A stretch of DNA of 64,000 nt from assembly GCA_905183005.1 (NCBI GenBank), contig CAJJDO010000034.1, positions 563,868 to 627,867 of the forward strand, in the 5' to 3' direction. Of this stretch, positions 48,091-60,611 are shown one piece after another (position 1 is the first letter of the stretch; the number at the start of each line of letters is the position of its first letter). A program made the translations under genes and the position numbers. The notes below the pieces were generated by a model. It saw only the letters and a program-made list of their open reading frames with translations. It was not told the DNA's origin and made no database searches. Source of the DNA: Paramecium pentaurelia (lineage: Eukaryota; Ciliophora; Oligohymenophorea; Peniculida; Parameciidae).

Positions 48091-48488
48091 TTAGATTAGG
48101 ACAATTTCTAAAAACTCATATGATTGCTAATATGCTGTAAAACTTTCTTAATTTTATTAGGATCAAGCTAATTTTGTAAAGGAGTAAATGGTTAATATGA
48201 TTATATTGTGTTGAATTATAACTAATAATAATTATAGTCAATTTTCAAAATTATGCATTTCTATTTGTTATCTTATATTTGATTTTGATAGTACATGATC
48301 ATTAGTTGTTGCTGCATATACATCATATGCAATCCCCTGAAATTAAGGTAATTTTTACTTTAAATTCTTTATATGCTTAAAAAGTGAAGTACACAGAAAT
48401 AATGTAAAAAGTTAAAGAAATTGCTTAGAGCAAAAACTAATTTCTACTATCAAGTGATAACTATTCAAGGTTGACTTTATTTTAGATA

Positions 48489-48773
48489 TCAGTCAAAAAA
48501 TTAACCACAATCAGAAAAGTGTTCATAAGACAAAAAAAGATGTAAATCACACAATTACAATAATTCAATTATGCTTAAGCACACCTATATTATGTCTTAA
48601 TAATACCACAATATAAATGCTGATGTGAATTCTGCTACACCTGCCCACATATCGTAATATAGTTTTCCTAATGCTAAGCATATTTATAAGAAAATTATAA
48701 AGAAAATTATTCTCCTTAAAACCTTTGCTTTCTCAGTTGTAGGAGGCACAATGTCACCAACGCATAATATCAT
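48489..48773 (-). CDS. Small membrane protein, 94 aa
   Basis: MILCVGDIVPPTTEKAKVLRR opens the frame. Two or three hydrophobic helices follow (IIFFIIFLQICLAL, AEFTSAFILWYY), then a Cys-containing tail. It resembles one repeat of small four-helix membrane proteins, so the C-terminal part may use an intron I missed. Unknown function. Confidence 0.5.
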
Positions 48774-49255
48774 TCTTATTAAAATAATAAATTATAATAA
48801 ATAAATTAAAATAAGTATTGATATAATATTCGATGATTTTGCTTAAAATTGAAATTTTTTAGTAAAATAGTTTTAAGTAAAATAATCGTCACAATATAAT
48901 TTTTGAATTTTAAGATTTATTTAACTTAATATTAAGTACTTAAGAAGAGAGTCGATTAAATTTAATATCTATTACCTTTTCTGAGCATTTTAATTTTGGA
49001 TCATTTATGTCGGAACCTCAAAAGACTTCAAAAGATATATTAAAATTTAATCAACTTGCTTTCTGGCATTTTTTTCAATTTTTTTTTCTTATAATTACTC
49101 CTATATATCAATATCTTTGAATACGAAATTCTTGTACTTGAAGTTGTTTGATTTACATTTATTATAGTTTCTTTTTACATCAAGAAAAATTGAGATATTT
49201 TTTTAAGCTGACTTATTTTATCAAAATTAGTTTAGAATTCATTGTTTAAATTATT
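48774..49255. other. Non-coding spacer between divergent genes
   Basis: A+T-rich with no trusted frame; should contain the promoters of the small membrane protein and of the eIF4E-like gene. Confidence 0.5.
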
Positions 49256-49778
49256 ATGTTATTAAAAAGCAAATACACTTTTTGGGTTTCAACTCAAAGA
49301 ACACAGACTAAGATTGATAAGGATAATTACAATGACAATCTATATCAAGTGTGTATGATATTTGAATAATTTAAATTTAGGTAAATTCGAAACAGCAGAA
49401 TAATTCTGGATGTATTATTAATGGATAGCTAAGCCATCAACTATTCCAGAAGGATGCCAAATTCTATTATTTTAAGAAGAAATCTAACCAATGTGGGAAG
49501 ATAAGGCAAATTAGAATGGAGGAAGATTTGTATTTAGATGCAAAAATAATGTTGACCGAGTTTGGGAAAACATACTCTTGAGTTATATAGGCAATTAATG
49601 CACTTACAATGAATTTGTATGTGGAGTAGTTGTTAATTAAAAAAGATCATTTACCTAAGTTTCTATTTGGGTTAAGAATATGACCTCATATTAGAACTAA
49701 GAAGATAAAATAATATAATGGGTTAAAGAGATGTTTGGAATCAATGAATTAGAATTTGTATAGCATCCAAAAAGTTGA
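49256..49778 (+). CDS. eIF4E-family cap-binding protein (4EHP/eIF4E2-like)
   Basis: The model gives 164 aa after one 28-base intron (GTATGATATT...TTTAG). It opens almost directly at the eIF4E core: YTFWVSTQ, then FETAEQFWMYYQWI, PMWEDKANQNGGRF, RVWENILLSYIG and FVCGVVVN. The trailing SIWVKN segment matches the last core strand. YTFW with MWEDxANxNGG is typical of the 4EHP/eIF4E2 branch, which binds the mRNA 5' cap weakly and often represses translation. The N-terminal extension usual in animal 4EHP is absent. Class call is firm; translational activator or repressor role is open. Confidence 0.93.
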
Positions 49779-49797
49779 AATTATTTATTAATATAAA

Positions 49798-52501
49798 ATG
49801 AATTCTTTCCGTAAAAGTTAGACTAACAACATCAGTAGAAGAGAGTCCTTAGAAACTATGCCTACTGTATTTAATGCAGAACTGCTGAATTTGCAATTTG
49901 CAAATAAGAAGAAGGAGGTAGACAATAACATATATATATATATTTATAGGTCATAAATGAATATGTTGTTAAAAGAAAAGCTGAATTATTGGAAGAAATG
50001 CAATAAGAATAAATACATTAGGATTACGATAGAAAAACTGAAATTTAAAAGTTAAAAGCATTATTGGCTAATATCAAATATCAAAATGATCTTATGAAGT
50101 TAAATTTAAAATAATACGATCAAATATACGTTGAATAATAGAAATTCACTACAATCTCTCATAATGACTTGGTGGATGTTAATAATTAAGTAGATGCTGA
50201 ATAAGAATAAAATTAAGCATTATAGCAACAAATTTAATTATTAGGACGCTCATTAAGGAAAAATTAAAAATACAACAATACACTTATAGAATAATTGCAA
50301 TTATTTACTCAAAAATAGCCTTAGATTTATTTAAAGGAGTTTCAAAATTAATAAGCCTTTGATGCAGCAAAAAAGTAAAATACAAAGATAAAAAAGGCGT
50401 TACAGGAAGAAAAAGAATGGTAAATAAAATACTTATGTGAAAATACAACAAATTATGAACACAAAAATTAAATTGTCAAGTAATTTATAATTAAATTTAT
50501 TTAGGGAAAATTTAGAAAGTTTATGTTAATAAGAAGAAAGATTAAGATATCTATAGGAATAATTGATTCTAACAGAAAAATAAATTTAGGATATTGATTT
50601 AGAAATATCAACTAAGTTCAATAAGATTGAAGAATGTGCAGAATTTTTAGATGAGTTGGATGATTTCGACAAAATTATCTTAATATTTGTGATGGAAGAT
50701 CCAAAAGATTTTGAACTACCAGAAATTTTGGAAAATGCAAGAAATTAATTATCAAAACCAAAGAATAGAATGTAAATTGCTGATAGCGAATAAGAATATA
50801 TTGATAGAGCTAGATTTAGCAGTGTAAGTTCAAGAATGAAAATCTTTTTTAAATTTCATAACAATAATTTATAAAAATCAATTGATGATTTGATTTAAGT
50901 ATATCGTAGATTATAATTTAATGAAATGACTTTAAAAAATAGGTATGAAGATTTATTAGATTAAAAAGCAAAATTGAAATAAATTTTAGAAGATTTAAAT
51001 TCCTTAGAATTCTATGCAATGGATGACATTTTGTTTGAAAGAGACGATCAACATATGAATATTGAAGAATTAAATGTAGAGGCAGCCTTAGTCTCTAAAA
51101 ATCAATAAATTAGATTAGTTGAAAATAATGCTTAATTTGTATTGAGAATGTACAGTATGCTAACAAATGTATTATTTAGAATGATTAATTCACTCTTAAA
51201 TATTAAAGAAGTATTGAAAACCTGTCCTTCAGAATTATTTGATTAAGAGTAAGAATTTATTAAATTTTAGTTTTTATTTAAAATGGACATACAATAAATT
51301 ATTTTCAAAATTAACTACTATTCATGATTAATTGGAAAATCAATTTAAAATTAAAATAGTTGTTAAAGATCCTGTAATTCGTAATTCAAATCAATTATTG
51401 AATGCTATTTATGATCATCTCGAAGATCGTCCAGCTAAAAGGAAAACCTTGCTTCCTATAGCTTAGAAATAAGGTGTCTAAGAGATTTTAGGCACAGTGT
51501 TAAATAAAGAAGAAATAAAATAAATATCTGATGCAATTATTAAAGATCCAATTTTAGCTTAGTTTTTTACTATTAATGATTTATAAAATATTGTTTCATA
51601 ACAAGATAATTACAATTTAGATAGTTTATTGAAAAAGATAAAAACTGATGGATATGAAATAGCATTAACAACAGCAAGAAGATAATTAAAATTCTTATTA
51701 AATTTTATAGAAGAAGCTGTCTTTGATTGTAAGAATATTTAAGAGTAGCAAAGTTCTGCTAAATTACTTTAATAAAAATATAAATTATAAGATTTAATGG
51801 AAAAGCACATGAATAGTTATGAGTTTAAACCAAAAGAATGGAAAAAGGATGTAATTGAAAGTAAAATAAAATAATTAAGACCATTGAATGGATAACCTTT
51901 TGAAGAATAACCATCCCCAATAACTGAAATAAGAATCTAATAATAATTAACTACTTAACCTCCTACTCCAAAAATATAACCTATTCGATTTTGTAGAACA
52001 GAATAGTCACCGAATTAAATTAAAAGATTTATCTTCACTATTGATTCTTAAATACCAAACTGTTCTTAATCTTAAGCTAATTAAAAGTAATCTGATCCTA
52101 TATTTATTCATTTGCATCATATGAATAGAAAGATAAAAAATTTAAATCGATCTTAAACTTAGCAAAAATCAAGTCCTCATCATCAATTTGATGTTCTATT
52201 TAGCAAAAAAAGTGTAGAGTTATCTCGTGATTCAATCACTAATTTACAACTAAAATCAACACCCTTATAGTAGAATAAAGTTATTTTAAGAACAGCATCA
52301 AAATGCCCAAAATTACTAAATAATACTAATAATAGCACTAATTTAATTTCGACTAGGTCGAAATGTAATACAAAGGCATCAAATGATCAAAAATTGGAAT
52401 AACCTCAATCAATTTGTAAATCCCAATTATCATCAACATATGGAAGCGCAAATAAAAAATTATAAGATTTCTTTCATATGACAAGCATTAGAAAAAAATG
52501 A
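49798..52501 (+). CDS. Large coiled-coil protein, 874 aa
   Basis: Three introns (32 bases after codon 41, containing a TA repeat; 25 bases near 50481; 22 bases near 51249) restore one frame from MNSFRKSQTNN to TGA at 52499-52501. Residues 40-620 are coiled coil with mixed charged heptads. A conserved-looking segment (LDDFDKIILIFVMEDPKDFELP) interrupts it near residue 230. The last 230 residues are Ser/Gln/Asn/Lys-rich and unstructured. The plan fits axonemal or basal-body scaffold proteins; no specific family is named. It starts 19 bases after the eIF4E-like stop. Confidence 0.8.
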
Positions 52502-52522
52502 AAATGTTTATATCATACTTAT

Positions 52523-54237
52523 TCATATATTAATTAATGATTTACTCTCATCATCTAATTCGTCATCTTCATTGACATCTATTTAACTTGCCTTCTTTTT
52601 ACACATAAAAATAAATATCATCAAAGATGACAACCCTAAAAATGAAGCATTTGCTAAAAAGAATATTACTGCAAACATAGGATATCCTAATGAAATTCTA
52701 TTTAAATAAATATGAACTATATACCTATTATAAAATGTGGATAAATTAGTCATCTAACAAATAAATTTGGCTTCCACTTTACTTACTGCTTCTAAAGTAC
52801 ACAAGGATTACTATCTTGTTCGAATATCATAATAGTGTTGATTTCCAAAAGTTGCATATTAGGGACATAAAGTCATTAATTGATTGCAAACTACTAAAAT
52901 GCTTATGTTCAAAATTGCAGCTACTATAAACAAAGATGAAGGTTAAGTCTGTTCTTTTTTTATTTCAAATCCTTTTAAAAAAATGATTCCACATTTAATA
53001 ATTCCATATAATGTACATATAAAGATATAAAGGGTAAAAATGAAAAAGAACAAATAATCTAATGGAAAATAATATGAGGAATAAACATATAATGTATCGA
53101 TGGGATTCAAAAAAGTTTTTTCTTAGATTAAATACCCACATTTAAATCCACAAGATGAATTTGTAATCTATCAATTTAAACAGTTTTTTACTTTGTCATA
53201 AGTAGTAATCGCTAATGAACTAAATATTAGAACTGAAAAGCATAAGCAAATGATTCCTATTATTATTCTAAACGGAGATATTATTTTAAAAATTGTCTAT
53301 AAGGATTTAGTCTATGTTTCTAATTCAATAATTTTTTCGTTTTTTAGATTTAAGAACCTTTCTTTTCTTTTTAAATTAGTCAATGCCTAATATAAATAAA
53401 AATTCATATATATACCCTTTGATCTCCTTTAGAAATTTTAGAAGAACTCTTTTAATATTTTTCTTATATTGCCCTATATTTTTCTCTTAATTTAGCTAAA
53501 TCATTATCAACCTATGACTTTTCTTCCTCCAAAGATCTCGCTCCTTTAATTAATTAAAATGGCAATGCAGTTAATCCATATGAACCATAAATTACCCATA
53601 AACAAAAACCAAATGTTAAAATGATCGAAATGCAAAATGATATTGCTTATTCCCCTAGATGATCAACATCAAACATGGTTTTAACCCATTCTAATTTTTC
53701 AGAAGTATTATAATTCACTTCAGGATTAAAGACCAGTCCTGAAATTAATAAAACACAAATAAATCCTATAAAATATACAGTTTATTTGGCTGATCTAATT
53801 ATTTTTGATGATAGACGTTTTTCACTTAAATCTAAGTCAAAGTCATTATCATAATTTAATGCTCTTTCTTCAGAATAAAAATAATTAAATGGTAGAATAA
53901 CAAATGTGATAAATAATAATCCAATATAAAGATCTTAAAGGATTAATGTCATTTTTACATATAAATACTTCCCTTATAAAATACTTATTAATTGGTTGAT
54001 GGAGGGTGGAGATTACATCATTTGGATGAGAAGTCACAAATACATCAATCGGCACCATTAATATGCAAATCATGGATACAGTAAAACTTAAACATATTGA
54101 GTTAATTGCAAAGTTATAAGACTCAGCAGGGTCTATATAGTATTTCACTATTATTCTGGATAAAAAGTAAAGCCCCTAAATAAAAATAATGAGTATACCA
54201 AAATCAAAGCAATATAAAGAAACCACGCAAAATACAT
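52523..54237 (-). CDS. LMBR1-family multi-pass membrane protein (LMBRD1-like)
   Basis: Start MYFAWFLYIALIL with a 23-base intron directly after this first helix. About nine TM segments follow the LMBRD1 plan: LMVPIDVFVTSHP (compare LLPVDIFLVSY), ILPFNYFYSEERA, a TM pair, then the diagnostic YGSYGLTALPFQLIKGARS (compare YTAYGMSALPLNLIKGTRS) followed by a coiled loop with LDxxL-type residues. The C-terminal pair has TLCPQYATFGNQHYY (compare LAPQYVMYGSQNY). Human LMBRD1 exports cobalamin from lysosomes; LMBR1-like proteins also act as receptors. The acidic tail ends DDESKSLINI. At least one further intron pair is likely in the C-terminal half. Confidence 0.88.
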
Positions 54238-54283
54238 TTTATGAATAAAATAATATCAAAACAATAATAAATTATCAAATATA

Positions 54284-55199
54284 ATGTTATTTCAGAGATA
54301 ATCACTCCCTGCTTTAAATTCTATCTGTTATCAATCCAACAATGAGGAATGTGAATAATAACTTAGGCCTTTGTATTTATTGATTCGAGAAAATCAAATT
54401 GATGTTTAATAAGAAAACATTACTTTAGTTGGTTTATTTAAACTCATAAAAGTATGCTATAACATTTTCATAGATTTGGAAATTAGATATACCATTTTCA
54501 ATTTTAGCCAAGTTAATGTTAAATGCAAATAAATATTGTAACTAGTAATTGAATTAAATGATTAACTTACATTCATTTCATCAATTAATGCATAATCCCT
54601 AATTATAAATGATTTACAGAAAAAAACCTCGATCGGAAGTGTTCTAATTAATTGGAAACAATGCTTATTTATAAAATTGTTAATTCTCGACTCCTCAGAC
54701 AATAGTTGGATTATTCTCTAGATTAGGAGAACTGATATAGAGAAAGTAAATGTATCTCAAAATCAATAATGAAAACATAGATGCTAAAGATAAGTATAAT
54801 TATATTATTAAAATGATGCAAAATACACCTAGAGATTGTAAAATAAGTCCCAGAAACAATTTTACTGAAAAATAAGACAGCTTACTTTTAGGAAATTAAC
54901 TCTTCAGTACTTAATCAAAAGCTGATAGTATTTTATTCTTAGAAGATAAAGAAGATAACGAAGAAAATGATGACCAATTACCTCAAATTAATTAAACTAT
55001 TAGATAAAAGTTTCAAAAATTATAGAATGTTTTAGATTTGAACAATTAATAATTAAAAATGAATCATAGAATGAGAAAAATGCATACAACTATGATGAAG
55101 CATATGCTTTAACTTAAACAAAATTAAAATGTTAATAAGATAAATAAATTAATATGGTAAACGTAAGGAAAAATATAAATTAAATTACCTGAAATATGA
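54284..55199 (+). CDS. Unknown protein, 297 aa
   Basis: One 22-base intron (GTATGCTATA...TTTCATAG, near 54451) and an in-phase total length. The N-terminal 110 residues look globular (LLIRENQIDVQQENITLVGLFKL). The middle carries SPRNNFTEKQDSLLLGN and an acidic run (EDKEDNEENDDQ). The C-terminal third is Met/His/Lys-rich helix (HRMRKMHTTMMKHML). No domain is recognised. Confidence 0.6.
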
Positions 55200-55285
55200 T
55201 TATTATTTTAATTAAAAATATTTATAAAATCAATGATAACAGAGTCCTAATTTTTTCAAGCCAATAATTAAAGAATTGTAATATT

Positions 55286-55579
55286 ATGGGGAGTATCTAA
55301 GATCTATAAACTATCTAAATATAATAATTAAAGAAAAAAATATCAATTAGTTAAATAGATATAAAAGAAGATCGAACTTTGATCCTTCTTAAGAAAAAGG
55401 TGAATATATTTTACATAAGCTTCAATTCTCTCTATTTTAGAATATATTTATATGCTTAACATAGTTGGTTTCAAAGAAATTTATGTTATAAATACTATTA
55501 TAGAGAGAATTCAAGGGTTAAAAATTAAGAAGAACCAATTGGCTTAAATCCAACTCGTTCAAAAAATATTGAAAATTGA
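55286..55579 (+). CDS. Small hypothetical protein, 97 aa
   Basis: An intron-free frame: MGSIQDLQTIQ, then a Lys/Ile-rich helix, a Tyr/Phe-rich segment (FYISFNSLYFRIYLY) and a well-formed end (VKNQEEPIGLNPTRS). The C-terminal part is clearly protein-like; the N-terminal part is not distinctive. It could be the last exon of a larger gene or a decayed copy. Confidence 0.38.
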
Positions 55580-55613
55580 AAATTTGGAAAATCATGATAT
55601 TAACAATTAGTTA

Positions 55614-56147
55614 ATGTTTTTTCACTTTTTATAGGTCTATCAAAATTAATAAACAGAGATCAGCTCTATAATATTTATAATTATATAATACTATTACATT
55701 ATTTCATAGGATCTAAAATTTGAGAGAAAAATTATTTTAACTTTCAAACATATAGAATTAGGAGAACATTTAGGTATAATTTATATTGGGGATTTTTTGT
55801 TGAAAATGCTCTATTCAAAAATATCAATTGGTTTCCAGAATATTTAACAACTTTATTAATAAGTGAGTTCATAGTTCAAAACAATCTCTAAAAATATAAG
55901 TTTTATGCTATTTAATGATTCCAAAAATATCGAATATTGTTTTTTGTTTCGATATTTATTGATTCCTGGCTTTTTCTTAACGAATTAATTTTATCTCTAA
56001 ATAAAAAATGGCTAAGATTACCTAATTAAAAATAAGAATAATAGAAATATCTAAATAAATTTATAGATATAATTGATATTCTAAATTAATATAAGTTATT
56101 AATTTTGTTCATCTAAAAGTATGTTAAAGTAAATTGAATGTTTATGA
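55614..56147 (+). pseudogene. Isolated reading frame, possible gene relic
   Basis: A 177-codon frame starting MFFHFLQVYQNQ with a plausible core (KFERKIILTFKHIELGEHLG, NDSKNIEYCFLFRYLLIPGF) and an A+T-driven C-terminal end. A competing intron model (25-base GTTAATG...TATAG) reads the beginning in another frame. Neither model is convincing throughout, so I list it as a possible relic. Confidence 0.25.
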
Positions 56148-56267
56148 ATTAAAGATTTTTCAAATCTTTAAGTTTCATTTTCTCCACTAAATGAATTAGA
56201 TTTCTTAATTTTATCAAGTTAAATGTATTAATATAAATTTATGAAATAAATATATACAATAACAAGA

Positions 56268-56627
56268 TCATAGATTATAATCATTTTTATTCATCAATTA
56301 ATGCAGTACTTTTTTAATTTTCTTCATTTCTTTATGCTTTGAATCTAATATATTGTAATTTGATATTTACTTTTTATATTGTGCTTCTTTAATATTCAAC
56401 ATCGAAAGAAACACTTTCTTTGTTTTAGGAAATTCATCTTACTATTTATTACATGTGTTTTATGTCTTTGGTTATTTCATTCCTTTTTTCTCGGATTTTT
56501 TTTGTGATTTTGTTTTTAATTTTTATTCATGTGGTTGAATAGGATTAGTGTCATCATGCTTAGGCAATTAAGTATTTGAAAAGTCTATCTCTTCTAATTT
56601 TTAATTTAGGATCTTTGAAGTAGGCAT
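56268..56627 (-). CDS. Small Lys-rich protein, 119 aa
   Basis: An intron-free frame: MPTSKILNQKLEEIDFSN, a very basic middle (KTKSQKKSEKKGMKQPK) and a helical end (KHKEMKKIKKVLHQLMNK). Composition and codon use differ sharply from the A+T-rich flanks. Basic charge suggests nucleic-acid binding, but no motif supports a function. Confidence 0.6.
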
Positions 56628-56820
56628 GGTTTGATTAAATGAAGCTCTTATGAATTTTGTATATGAAATACTTTAAAATCTGAATATAGATTAACATCTG
56701 TTAAAGAATTAATTGTTGTTAAAGAATAAGGCTTTGATCAATGTAATTCAAGCTATTCATTAAAATATAAGGAATTATTTAAAGAAAAAAGATTTGAAGA
56801 TTTGGCTTAATAGCAAATAA

Positions 56821-58121
56821 TCATGCGTCATGGATTATTTGTGGTAATCCTTACAAATGATCTTGCATCATAATAATTAATAAAATTTTATAATAATTAT
56901 ATTATTATTATTATATATTATTATAATTATGAGCATAATTAGATATTAATTGTTAACTATGACAATTATTATTATAAAAATATAATAATTAATTAGAATA
57001 TTTTCTTATTGTAATCAAATTTTGGCTTTAGTGAATGAAATTTAAATGTTCTACTTCTTCCATATGCATTAGTGCCATTATTTCCAAAGCTTGGTTTATT
57101 GTTTCCATTTTGATTAAACACATAGATAAGACTTTTACAGCCTATGGATTATATCTCAAAATACTTCAACAACACCATATTCTGAAAAGATTTTTCCATT
57201 GTTTCAGCATTGGAGGAAACTTTTTTCAAATTAGAAATATGAAGTATTTGGCTAGGAGGTAGTAACATCATCTTATTATTTGCATTTACTCTAGGATTTA
57301 TTTTTTAACTAAGTGCCTGTCAGTATCTTCGGATCCAACACATAGTGATATACTCCATATAAAGTAACTAGACTAACTAACTCTTCAATTGAATCATCTC
57401 CTTATCATGTGATTGTTAAAGAACTTTCAAAAATTTGTAAATTTTGACAATTCTAAAAATAGAAATATGCCTGACCTTCTTTTAGGTACTTAACTTTAGC
57501 AAAATTTTTAACTTCAACTATTCTAAATATATTGTCTTAGTAAAATAATTTTATCTACATAACCCACTTTGCTAAAGATATTATATAATTTATGAACATC
57601 CATTTATTTTCCAGAAATTCCATTTAAACATACTGTTATTGTTAATTCATTTCTTTTTAGATGGAATTCGCTTTAACTTATTGGCAGTTTAGTTGCGCTG
57701 TGCGATTAGAGTCTTTATCTTGTATGACTATATTTAATATTACTATGGAAAACACTATCATTTATTGATGTGGAATGACTATGAACAAGTTTGAAGAGTT
57801 GTATATTCAATAGCTTCATATGACCCTATAATAAATGAACTAGATGTCATTAGTTTATCATTTTAATCATAAGAACTTTTGATAATTGGTGATTATAATT
57901 GATCTAGTGCTTTTTTTGGCATTTTTTGCTTCTTAAATATGAGATATCTCTACCAAGACTCGACATTCCATAAAGGATCAATTCAAAAATTTTACTGAAT
58001 CACTGGTCCATACCTTATAATATTACAGAATTCTTTTACTGTCTTATCAAAGATTTAAAATATTAGGTGGATCTATTAATATTATTAATATAGCAATAAG
58101 GGCGAAAAATGTAGAGAACCA
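56821..58121 (-). pseudogene. Decayed PTB/hnRNP-L-like RNA-binding protein gene
   Basis: Fragments of several RRM domains follow each other in the right order but in changing frames. RRM1: VKEFCNIIRYGPV and CRVLVEISHIQEAKNAKK/ALDQLQ, split at a run of seven A. RRM2: LTITVCLNGISGKQ and LYNIFSKVGYVDKII, then NFAKVKYLKEGQAYFYFQN in another frame. RRM3: a fragment (SIEELVSLVTLYGVYHYV) preceded by an in-frame TGA. RRM4: LPPSQILHISNLKK, then IFSEYGVVE after a run of five A, a 23-base intron, and MCLIKMETINQALEIMALMH. The arrangement matches polypyrimidine-tract-binding proteins. Several indels that no normal intron repairs, in a window where other genes are intact, mark it as a pseudogene, perhaps a relic of whole-genome duplication. 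Confidence 0.65.
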
Positions 58122-58937
58122 GATAATTTAGGCAAAGAATCAATAAACATTTATACTTATTAATCTAATAATTTTCATTTTATGTTTTAAATACTTATAT
58201 CATTAAAGCTAAATCTAGATTTTTGAATTTTATCAACAAACAGTTTTATTTTTATATATTTTCTAATTTAATTAAAAGGTAAGTCATACAATTGTTTTTG
58301 GAGTAAGATAAGATTTCAAAATTTTTTAATTCAAAGTAATAAAAAATAATATAAATTATAACTAAAATGGATAAGAGTATATTTTTTGAAAAATTGATAT
58401 GATTGTTTCTTCACTATTTCAGATCGATGATAAACATTTATAGTAAGTAGGAAAGATCAATTCTATATTCTAAGTTTACTTTTGTATTTCTAAAAGCATT
58501 TACAGCTTTACTAACCCAAAGAAGCTGCTAGTCTAAAAATTATCCGATTTGACACTCTACTGTTTGAAAAATAATATAAATTTTCATTTTTATTTAAAAA
58601 ATTGATTTTGTAGCATATCACTTAAATAATAAATTAGCTAATTAAATAACGCAATATCGTATCATTTTTCTCCTAGATGTTATAAAAATAAAAGACCTTA
58701 CTCTATAGTAATTTTTAATCAAAAAAATTTCCAATAATATAAACATTTTTACTGAAAACTATTAAAAATTTGTTGAATTTTCTTTCTTCTGATGATAAAA
58801 CAAAATTTTTCAGTTCATTCTGTTTAGAATATTAAATCACTTGTTCTAAATTGTAATAAATAAATAGTTAAATGATCTTACATTTAATTTAAAAAAAATA
58901 ATAAAATTTCTACAAAAAGAATTAAATTTAAGAGAAG
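58122..58937. other. Non-coding spacer
   Basis: About 0.8 kb of A+T-rich sequence with many T and A runs and no frame I trust. Confidence 0.5.
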
Positions 58938-59795
58938 ATGTTACCTTTCAATGAATTTAATAGTGAGAGTTAATTCACAACTTATGCATAACAACCATTA
59001 AAAGGGAAAACTTAAATTAAGACTAATTATAACATTTAAAATTTACAAAAAGAGAATAATTTATTCATAAAATTTCAAATTAAATCGAATTATTCAGGAA
59101 TGATTTAAATGAGTTTGTATGATATTGATTTAGGCTATTCGTTTAATAAGCTATACCTTGAAATATAATTTAATTCTTGAACAGTTGAAGCTCATTTGGC
59201 TTCTTATTAACCAACATCAATTTAATAGAAGTCAGAGAAATTAAAATAATTATAAAAGATGACAATTTTACTATTGGAATTATAAGTTTTCCTTATAAAT
59301 TATTAAAAAAATAGTTAAACCTAGTAAGATAGTATAAATAATTGATTAAATAAGATTACTTTATTTGATCCTAAAGATTATCAATATGATGAAAATTTTA
59401 TAGAAGATGATTAAGAATAGCTAAGAATATTACTAAGAATTGATATCAATTACTAATATCAAATTGTTTAAAATATAGTTAATTGCCTCCAGGTTAATTA
59501 AATTGAAAGGAATATACTTTATTTTTAAATGATAAAAATTATTGTAAATAATAGAGGATCATAAGGCAAGCAGAATAAGTATTCTTCTTTAAAAGAAGAT
59601 ATATTACCTTTTACAGATATGTCTCCATCAGAGATTAAACAATTAGAATAAGAAAAATAGTCATACAAGAAAAAAAAGAATTAAAATATTAAATACAAAT
59701 TTAAAAATAAAATGAATTACTCCTAAATGATTTAGCTTAAAAGTTACAATTAGGAGTAACAATAATAAATTTAAATGAAATTATTTGTATTATGA
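58938..59795 (+). CDS. Unknown protein, possibly C2-like; one intron or break unresolved
   Basis: It starts MLPFNEFNSESQFTT. Beta-strand-like segments (NNLFIKFQIKSNYSGMIQMSLYDI and IEVREIKIIIKDDNFTIGIISF) recall C2 or similar beta sandwiches. A 31-base intron (GTAAGATAGT...AAATAAG) joins these to ITLFDPKDYQYDENFIEDD and a Lys-rich C-terminus ending KLFVL. Between the two beta segments the frame must shift by 3n+2 and an in-frame TGA (after EIQFNS) must be avoided; only an unusually long 50-base GT...AG segment would do it. The start and the end are supported, the join is not. Confidence 0.5.
59717..59759. repeat. Short inverted repeat near the 3' end of the 58938 gene
   Basis: TTACTCCTAA (59717-59726) pairs perfectly with TTAGGAGTAA (59750-59759) across a 23-base loop, 36 bases before the TGA. 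The arms fall within coding sequence, so it may be coincidental. Confidence 0.4.
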
Positions 59796-59806
59796 TTTAT
59801 TTCCTC

Positions 59807-60483
59807 TCATGCAATATTTTTTAGTGTTTCTAGTTTATGAACGCTGAATCTTGGGTCAATTATTTAATGGAAATAATTTGGACCATAAATTTCAAGATAT
59901 TACTTTGCCAATCTTCTTCTTCTGGGCCATTAGATTAGAGTCTTTAAATTTTATTTATATTTACTTCGCATAAAAAGTTTGGATATTGAAGGCAAACTTA
60001 TTAAGTAGCTAAAAATACTGCCCAAAGACCAAGAGATTTTGCATTGAAACTCCATGTCTTATATAAATATAATCCATAAATTGCATTCATGGCTGAACAT
60101 GTGAATTATAGTGTATATGATACTATTCCAAGGGGCAATGGAGACAATATTCGATTTCTAATAGCAATAAAACAATAATTACTCTTATGGTGTGAAGAAA
60201 TTGGGATTCAAAAGCTGCAATTTTTGTAAGGCAAACACAGTTCTATTAATAATTTAGGATTCGGCTATTATATATGATATTGTATTTTACAATAATTTTC
60301 GATTGATTTATGTTCATAATTATCTGTATTAATTGTTGGAACATCATGATAAATTAATGATGCAAATGGTCTCAAAATATATGGTAATCTTTATTAATAG
60401 AAAGGTTATAATCTCTTAATTTGTTCAGCTTTGATTTCATGTGATAAAGCTGAATCATGATCTTCATGATTATCTCCTCCCAT
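59807..60483 (-). CDS. Unknown two-TM protein, 200 aa, possibly mitochondrial
   Basis: Three introns (26, 25 and 23 bases) give an in-phase total. The start is MGGDNHEDHDSALSHEIK, followed by a soluble N-terminal half (RPFASLIYHDVPTIN, RTVFALQKLQLLNP). Two hydrophobic helices follow (LPLGIVSYTLQFTCSAMNAIYG and SLGLWAVFLATQQVCL), then a basic C-terminal part (QWPRRRRLAKQYLEIYGPNYF). The layout resembles small accessory subunits of ciliate respiratory complexes, but I recognise no named family. It is convergent with the gene ending at 59795, with 11 bases between stops. Confidence 0.65.
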
Positions 60484-60611
60484 TTTATATTATTTATTAA
60501 ATTAATATCTATATATTAAATAATAAGTTTTATAAAAATAAACAACTGATTAATTTTATAAATTCATTCGTTTTGGTCTAAGTTTCTTTTAAATCTACAA
60601 TGCCGAAGCGT

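Noticed and set aside
49924..49943. Run of alternating TA as a microsatellite feature
   Set aside because: It lies inside the 32-base first intron of the coiled-coil gene and is short; listed there only as intron content.
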